The translations under genes and the position numbers were made by a program. The notes below the pieces were generated by a model. It worked only from the letters and a program-made list of their open reading frames with translations. It did not search any database and had not been told where the DNA came from. This document shows, piece after piece, positions 58,101 through 64,000 of a stretch of DNA of 64,000 nt (position 1 is the stretch's first letter; each line of letters starts with the position of its first letter). The stretch comes from Nematostella vectensis (Eukaryota; Cnidaria; Anthozoa; Actiniaria; Edwardsiidae): assembly GCF_932526225.1 (NCBI RefSeq), contig NC_064045.1:1338501-1402500 (forward strand), given 5' to 3'.

Positions 58101-59925
58101 CTAGTGCACCACTGGAGTCCAATGGACTCCGAGAAATTTAAAAATGCATACTGCTAGTTTTGCCGCTGTTAATTTAACATATACCATTGTCTGGTCTCGC
58201 AAATAAATAATAAGAGATACTTTATACATTTCAATATATACAGAAATACTTTATATATTAATATAATATAAGAGTCTCCAGAGGGACTTTGAAGGCTGTT
58301 ATAAAAATGTGCTTATTATACATGTACGACCTACTTTGGGTTTAGAAGTTTGTGAGAAGTCATTGAATATCTTATTCGGTTTTGATTCCTGGTGTACTGA
58401 CCAGTCCTGGTGCAGGTGCCAATGGCCAGATTAGAAGAGTTCTGGGCTCTTGTCAAAGTCGTATTCGTTTTTTTATTTTTCGGTGTATTGAATAGTCCAC
58501 ATGGTGTTCTTTGTTGAAGGGAAGTCTCAAAACTTCTGGGTTGGACCGCATATGGTACGTCTAAGAGCCTCTCGAGAGAACAAGCCTTATCTAGATTTTT
58601 TTGGTCCGTCCTGTCACGCCCAGGGCATGCACAAACACGTGTGGGCACCAACCCCCATCACTTTTGTAATGGCCCTTCTTCCTTATCACAAGTCTGCTAC
58701 TCATAACATTATGTGGTGTCATGGAGTAATGTACTCTTACATGAGAGAGAGCGTCTTTTGTTTTCATTTTATATTGAAACCTGAGTCAACAGGTGTAAAG
58801 TGTATTAACACTAGCTTTACACCTATAAAATATCAGCAACTATCTGTGATAGAAGTGGCTGGCGTAATGACAGCTTGGCTTGCTTGAATCTCTGCCTTGT
58901 ATTTGGCTAGTTCTTTGATCCCGAACGGGTAAAGGGGCCCATGCAGGTTATTTTTTTTTCACGATATACACCTTATAATTATAATTGATGTCCATCGCAA
59001 TCCCTGCTTTCTAAAGTTATAGCCTAGTGCACCACTGGAGTCCAATGGACTCCGAGAAATTTAAAAATGCATACTGCTAGTTTTGCCGCTGTTAATTTAA
59101 CATATACCATTGTCTGGTCTCGCAAATAAATAATAAGAGATACTTTATACATTTCAATATATACAGAAATACTTTATATATCAATATAATATAAGAGTCT
59201 CCAGAGGGACTTTGAAGGCTGTTCCAAAATTGTGCTTATTATACATGTACGACCTACTTTGGGTTTAGAAGTTTGTGCGAATTCATTGAATATCTTATTC
59301 GGTTTTGATTCCTGGTGTACTGACCAGTCCTGGTGCAGGTGCCAATGGCCAGATTAGAAGAGTTCTGGGCTCTTATCAAAGTCGTATTCGTTTTTTATTT
59401 TTCGGTGTATTGAATAGTCCACATGGTGTTCTTTGTTGAAGGGAAGTCTCAAAACTTCTGGGTCCTGTCACGCCCAGGGCATGCACAAACACGTGTGGGC
59501 ACCAACCAACATCACTTTTGTAATGGTCCTTCTTCCTTATCACAAGCCTGCTACTCATAACATTATGTGGTGTCATGGAGTAAAGTACTCTTACATGAGA
59601 GAGAAAGCGTCTTTTGTTTTCATTTTATATTGAAACCTGTGTCAACAGGTGTAAAGTGTATTAACACTAGCTTTACACCTGTAAAATATCAACAACTATC
59701 TGTGATAGAAGTGGCTGGCGTAATGATAGCTTGGCTTGCTTGAATCTCTGCCTTGTATTTGGCTAGAACTAGTTCTTTGATCTCGAACGGGTAAAGGGGC
59801 CCATGCAGGTTATTTTTTTTTCACGATATACACCTTATAATTATAATTGATGTCCATCGCAATCCCTGCTTCCTAAAGTTAGAGCCTAGTGCACCACTGG
59901 AGTCAACTGGACTCCGAGAAATTTA
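55178..59925 (+). repeat. Satellite array, block 4 (4748 bp, 5 anchors)
   Basis: Anchors are at 55714, 56645, 57572, 58501 and 59423. It has exactly the length of block 3, but the stretch from about 56049 to about 57471 follows a different source. It matches monomers near 36391-37812 (AATATGAACAAC, GTGTTTTGAAGTTTG), while the flanks match block 3. It ends with the deleted, truncated edge monomer. Confidence 0.92.
56049..57471 (+). repeat. Probable gene-conversion tract inside block 4
   Basis: At the position equivalent to 48078-49500 in block 3, this stretch carries the variants of the 36.4-37.8 kb monomers. These include ATATGAAC at 56046, GGATAGAAC near 56120, GGGGTCTTG near 56589, and TCTCTGGTG instead of TCCTGGTG near 57458. 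It then returns to block 3-type sequence (GACCAGTCC, TTTTTAGGTG). Limits are the first and last differing bases seen. Confidence 0.55.
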
Positions 59926-59943
59926 GTCTCTCAAATAAATTCC

Positions 59944-60553
59944 TTGTTTGATATCCGCAGTAATTGCCCGGATTCGTTAAAAGAGAGCGTGGCCGCCGCT
60001 CTGAGACATTCGGTCAAACAATCAAAGCGAATTTATGCACTCAGTCGTGAATATCTTTTAAGATTTGGTAACACGTGGCGTGTTATTAATAACAAAAATC
60101 AATATGGTTGTTTTCAGGCTAACATACGACAGAAGAACGCTATCTCATGGCAAGATTCTTGCCTGCGAGTTTGCCCAAGAAGCTTCTGAAAGATTGAACC
60201 AGAATGACGGGGTCAGCGATAGTGGCGTGACCACGCTAAAACCTGGAGACTTCGTTGCCTTGGTTTAGAAAGAAAGTACTTTACGGTCGCCCAAGGTTCT
60301 CGTGGGCCAGGTGTGCCACTTCTCAGCTGGTGGAGAAGTTCAGTTACTCTGGTATAAAAGGCGGGAACCAAGCGGAACTTACTATATAGAGCTAGATGGT
60401 AAACTCTGGGTTGAGAATAAGGACAGTTTACAGCCTCCTAAAATGCATCCTTTGCGTAATAAACCCGGTCATTTCAAGCTAGCAACTTCACTGCGGAGGA
60501 TTCACAAAGATGTGCTTGGCGCAAAATGTCATTTTTCCGGGTGTATACCCTGA
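59944..60553 (+). pseudogene. Unidentified protein relic with possible small intron, copy 3
   Basis: Third copy, identical by eye to 44005-44614, with the TAG at 60266-60268. This copy adjoins the ancestral flank, so it is the best one to use when looking for the source gene. Confidence 0.5.
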
Positions 60554-60782
60554 TAACCTAGTTATCGTTTCACTTTAGTCTTACAAAATGTGATGATAAT
60601 AAGATAATCAAGAAAGAATACAGTGTGTTTATAAAATGAGTCTGTTGTCATTTTTCTACCGTTAATGTTCCCTCCCCAACCCCCTCAATCGAACATTGGG
60701 CAGCTTCAGGTGTGCAATACCGCAAGATCGTCTCGATCTAACCTTCACGCTAGGTTTTCTGATTATTGCTTCATTGAAGTGA

Positions 60783-60790
60783 TGACGTCA
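60783..60790. promoter_or_regulatory. CRE/ATF-like palindrome TGACGTCA, copy 3
   Basis: Same site in the third segment copy, 13 bases before the C11 run. Confidence 0.25.
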
Positions 60791-60861
60791 CCACCACAGG
60801 CAACCCCCCCCCCCACAGTAAGAACAATAAGACCATAAGGCATCGCCATTTTATTTTATTT

Positions 60862-61406
60862 TTGAATGATGTACCTTTCAAGAATGTCAGTGAACTTAGA
60901 CATCCAAACCATGACAGCATTCCGGAACAGTTCAAGTATTGTGCAGCGGCCCTAGCATTGCAACCAGACTATGCCACTTTATTTCGAGAACAGGGCAATA
61001 AAGAGTATTATGTAGACAATGTTTTGTCGTTTCTACATAGTACGAGGCAAATGTACCATCTCTAGCAAGTACAAGTTCTCCGTAATGAGGATTTCGTAAA
61101 TAGGCCAACTTATAATGACTTCACGCTTAATGCCGAGCAACAAGTGTGCTGAATAAGCTGAAGTCATTTCTTGGTTTACGATCTCGCCATTATGGAACAG
61201 TTTTTGCAACTGTACAGCCACAACCCCAAGTATATTATGATGACGAAGAAATTGACGATGACGATCCACAACCTCCACTGAGAACACCACCTATCATTTA
61301 ATAGCAGGATGACGAAGATCATTCATTGGATGATTGGACCAAACTGCTGTCAATCATAGGTGAGCCTGGTACTGGCAAAACGCATTGCATTAAACGTTCG
61401 AAGTAA
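60862..61406 (+). pseudogene. Helicase-like P-loop protein relic, copy 3
   Basis: Third copy of the relic at 44922 with the same stops and GT slip. Walker A GEPGTGKT lies at 61359-61382. No downstream helicase motif is seen even here, where the segment runs on into its ancestral flank, so the rest of the gene was already missing or too decayed to see. Confidence 0.5.
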
Positions 61407-61408
61407 AT

Positions 61409-61771
61409 ATGGAGGAGTTAAAATCTGTGCAGGACACCACAACACCGAGAGCATCGAAGCTACGAGAATTCGTGGCCAGGGAAGAAATGAATAAGCTTAA
61501 AATCCTTGGGAAAAAGCTTAACACACGTAACAAGTAAGAGTTCTTCAAGGAAGATTTAGTAGATTTTTTAGAGCTGGTTTCCGAAGAAGGAGAAATCAGT
61601 CAGGTTATGGATGACCTGTACCACCTTGGAGCTAAAATGTGGCTCTTAGGAGCAGATTTCAAAGTTATAGCAGAGTTTTTCAGAAACCCCTTGAAATACG
61701 CAGAAATGTTTGTTTATCAAGGAATTCTTGTAAATTCTAACATTGAACAATGTTCTAACAGAAAAATATAA
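61409..61771 (+). pseudogene. Short charged frame with one internal stop, copy 3
   Basis: Same as 45469-45831, including the internal TAA and the alanine codon at 61700-61702. Function unknown. Confidence 0.4.
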
Positions 61772-62030
61772 ATGGGAATTACAAGATACTGATTTTTATC
61801 ACTAAAAAAAGTCATATTATGCTCTAGTGTTTACTTACTGAATAATTATACTTTTTTCTTTAAAAAAACAAATACTTTCTCCAATGAAAAATCTTATATA
61901 AAGAATTGAATTGAAAAAGTTCATTGTAATTAAATGGTCAAGATCATATTTCTCACGTACTTACTTATCCAATCACGTTTAGGGAAACGTATAAATAATA
62001 CAATAAATTTTGGGTAGAAACGTATCCACA

Positions 62031-62114
62031 TACAGTGATTTTTAGTATTGCACTGCTCTGATTTCCTTTGTCAAAGAACTCTGCAAGGGTTAGAGTCATC
62101 ACACCCCTTCGGGG
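62031..62114 (+). other. 84-bp conserved island, copy 3
   Basis: Stems by position: CAGTG 62033-62037 with CACTG 62051-62055; CTTT 62066-62069 with AAAG 62073-62076; ACTCT 62078-62082 with AGAGT 62092-62096; CCCC 62104-62107 with GGGG 62111-62114. It differs at two bases from the paralogous island 1.2 kb downstream (63226-63309). Confidence 0.45.
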
Positions 62115-62413
62115 TTTATACCAATGTCATGTACATTGGGTACAATATTCAGTTAGGCTCATACACACGAATTTGCAATTAATGCTTATTTTTACCTCTC
62201 ACTAGAATTGGATCTAATATTTTTGCTATTCTTGTCACAAAATTATTTTCTCAAGTTGTCTTGACCAAATGTTTAACATATATTGCATTAGCTAAAGACA
62301 TATTTTACATTTTAATTGTTGAAAATTTTATTCATAATTCCATTAGAGAGTACTTTTGGTAGCTATATAGCCCAAACATGTGTTTACTTACATATGTTTC
62401 TGATTTTCAACAG

Positions 62414-62776
62414 ATTACAGAAAAACATTATCCAATAAAGGACATCAATTAAGTGAGTATAAATACTATTCATAACAAACCACAGTTATATACTAACATA
62501 AATCTCTTTTTTTTCTGGGTACAGAAAGAAACCAGTACTTTGACACATCAAGTTAAGTAAGTATAATACTATTTATTACATAGCACTGTTATAACATTAT
62601 GTTTGTTGGACTACAGACTCTTTGCATAGTAAAAATGGATTGTGAAAACAATGTCTATCATTGAGGATACCCGAATTTTATTTAACAGAGAATTTGTTTA
62701 CTAATAGTAATTTCTATTTTTTTATAGAGTACAGCAACCAAGAAACCCAACCAACCAAACACTAAAAAACAATTTA
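62414..62776 (+). other. Three mini-exon-like modules in tandem, copy 3
   Basis: Modules at 62414-62452, 62525-62556 and 62728-62776, with borders as in copy 1. If they are real exons, this copy, next to the ancestral flank, is the most likely to retain a downstream exon. Confidence 0.4.
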
Positions 62777-63118
62777 GTAAGTATGATGCTATTCTATAAC
62801 AATTAATGTTATAACATTATGCATCTTCAATTACTGGACTCTTTGCAAATTAAGAAAATCGTCTGTTGTCATGCAAAAATACTATTTTGCTATCGTAATT
62901 TGCCTAGCTTTTATAAATGTCATGTGTTAATTGTACATTGTGTACAGTGTTTTAGTTAGGCCTGAAACAAGAATGGCAATTTTTATGCCCAATTTCATTA
63001 TTTAACATGTAAAACAGGCTTAATATCTCTGCTATTCTTGTCACTATAGTATTTTCCAAGTCGACTTGTATACAAGCATTAACTTTGAATCGGGCAATAC
63101 CTAGTTTACAAAACAATT

Positions 63119-63134
63119 GGTTACCATGGTAACC
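63119..63134. promoter_or_regulatory. RFX/X-box palindrome, copy 3
   Basis: Perfect palindrome GGTTACCATGGTAACC. Here it is followed by the flank, so the site belongs to the original segment and was not made by the junction. Confidence 0.5.
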
Positions 63135-63146
63135 ACCTCATATCAT

Positions 63147-64000
63147 ATTTGTCACGTATTAACCTATTGAACACGTAACGAAACGTATTTCAATAATACA
63201 ATGTTGAGAGGGAGCCGTATTTATATACAGTGATTTTTTGTATTGCACTGCTCTGATTTCCTTTGTCAAAGAACTCTGCAAGGGTTAGAGTCATCACACC
63301 CCTCCGGGGATGGTCTAGAAGGCTCATAGAAGGTACTCTGGTGTGTGTATCGTCGAAATGTGTTTGGTGGCTGGGATTGACTAGCCATGAAACGTGTTTT
63401 ACGGTATACATTTCAAGGTCGCTTCTTTAGCCAGACTATGAATGATTATGACATGCGAAGTTTTTCGACATTGACCTATATCGGTTGACACAAATTGCGA
63501 TGACAGAGAACGGCTCCCTAGTTTACTCTTCGTGTAGGGCGTTTGAGCAGTGTCAAGCTAAACTTCGTTGCTTATGTTGCGGGGCTATAGTTTCAGGAAC
63601 ATCGTTATTATTTAAGAAAATTGAAACAAATGAGATGTACAAGTTATAATGACGTTTCAATTAAGAAAGCCGAACTAAAAAATTGCAAAAGCTTTTTATT
63701 AGATGAATCGTCAACTGGATTTTTCTGTTGTTCGTGGTAAAGAAAAGTCATGTTCAACATGTATTACATTACGTAACCACATATTTTAATTGCCCAGGAT
63801 ACCTTTTAAGTGATAACAAACGAGTAAACTACTTTTCCCATTTTCCCCCACTATTTTCTGCGACCATACAAAGGGAAACCCCGGGTCAGATTGGGTAAGT
63901 TCAGCAAAGCACTGAATACACGAAATTGTGAATGGCTGTTAAGGCCAGGCGTGGCGCTTTCTGAGCTCGCCCAATGTGTCAACGAAAATATGGACATAAT
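63147..64000. other. Array flank, non-repeated in this window
   Basis: The first 160 bp (from ATCATATTTGTCACG at about 63142) is a diverged copy of the region around 61944-62114, including the conserved island. Beyond 63310 nothing repeats within the window. A 49-codon ATG frame (63500-63649) is cysteine-rich (CQAKLRCLCCG) and is followed by another short open stretch ending FFCCSW near 63740, but neither resembles a family I know. No confident gene is called. Confidence 0.6.
63226..63309 (+). other. 84-bp conserved island, paralogous copy in the flank
   Basis: It has two substitutions relative to 62031-62114 (TTTTTTGTA for TTTTTAGTA, and CCTCCGGGG for CCTTCGGGG), the second within the loop of the CCCC/GGGG stem. 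The roughly 85 bp upstream aligns only with gaps and many mismatches, and the sequence after GGGG does not align. Confidence 0.45.

Larger units (their letters stand above)
51955..59925 (+). repeat. Higher-order unit 2 (segment plus satellite), 7971 bp
   Basis: The 3223-bp segment is followed by 4748 bp of satellite. The 3-bp length difference from unit 1 is explained by the C run (13 instead of 10). Confidence 0.9.
59926..63146 (+). repeat. Non-satellite segment, copy 3 (3221 bp), continuous with the flank
   Basis: By eye it is identical to copy 1 apart from a C run of 11 (60804-60814). Unlike copies 1 and 2 it does not return to satellite after CATATCAT but continues into flanking DNA at 63147, so this is the ancestral context of the segment end. 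Sub-features follow copy 1 at +15939 before the C run and +15940 after it. Confidence 0.9.

Noticed and set aside
62089-62099. Possible tRNA/SINE B box GGTTAGAGTCA in the conserved island
   Set aside because: Two mismatches to the consensus, no matching A box at the right distance, and the flanking bases do not form a T arm. Not enough to call a tRNA-derived element.
43987-63146. Higher-order repetition as an assembly duplication artefact
   Set aside because: Units differ by private substitutions, C-run length and a 1.4-kb conversion-like patch, and the third copy has a different right flank. A simple assembly loop would not create these, although long reads should confirm.
63190-63411. Minus-strand frame of 73 codons in the flank
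   Set aside because: It overlaps the 84-bp island and the diverged repeat and has no recognisable motif; it is probably chance.
1-64000. CRISPR array or prokaryotic defence system
   Set aside because: The repeats are contiguous 930-bp monomers without unique spacers, there are no cas-like genes, and the non-LTR retrotransposons are animal-type.

Overview
The window is eukaryotic (animal) repeat DNA, not a bacterial locus. It has no operons or bacterial start signals. It contains non-LTR retrotransposon pieces with metazoan-type endonuclease/reverse transcriptase domains, splice-site-like signals, and one very long tandem array. A marine invertebrate (cnidarian- or mollusc-like) would fit the AT-rich base composition and the retrotransposon families, but the species cannot be fixed from the sequence.

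Layout. (1) A satellite with a monomer of about 928-932 bp runs head to tail from position 1 (already inside a monomer) to about 44.0 kb, then again at 47.2-51.95 kb and 55.2-59.9 kb. I count 52 monomer anchor points. (2) Two adjacent monomers (3.6-6.0 kb) carry the same 729-bp piece of a CR1-like retrotransposon. (3) At 9581-12728 a 3.15-kb, 5'-truncated L2/CR1-like retrotransposon lies on the minus strand inside one monomer. Its open frame is uninterrupted, it has a 4-bp target duplication, and related monomers at 20.17 kb and 27.60 kb show the empty site. (4) A 3.22-kb non-satellite segment occurs three times (43987-47206, 51955-55177, 59926-63146), separated by exactly 4748 bp of satellite each time, giving a higher-order unit of about 7.97 kb. 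Only the third copy continues into non-repeated flank (63147-64000). The first two jump back into satellite at the same base. The right edge of the array was therefore captured into a unit and amplified.

The 3.22-kb segment holds remains of protein-coding sequence: an unidentified conserved-looking domain, and a helicase-like piece with a Q-motif-like string and a Walker A motif. Stops and a frameshift are shared by all three copies. The segment also holds three consecutive mini-exon-like modules, a perfect 16-bp RFX/X-box palindrome next to the amplification breakpoint, and an 84-bp island that stays almost identical to a second copy in the flank although the surrounding sequence has diverged.

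No host gene appears intact. The only long intact frame is the retrotransposon polyprotein. The many 65-167-residue frames that recur in every monomer are read here as by-products of the satellite. All comparisons are by eye, and block boundaries inside the array are approximate unless stated as exact.
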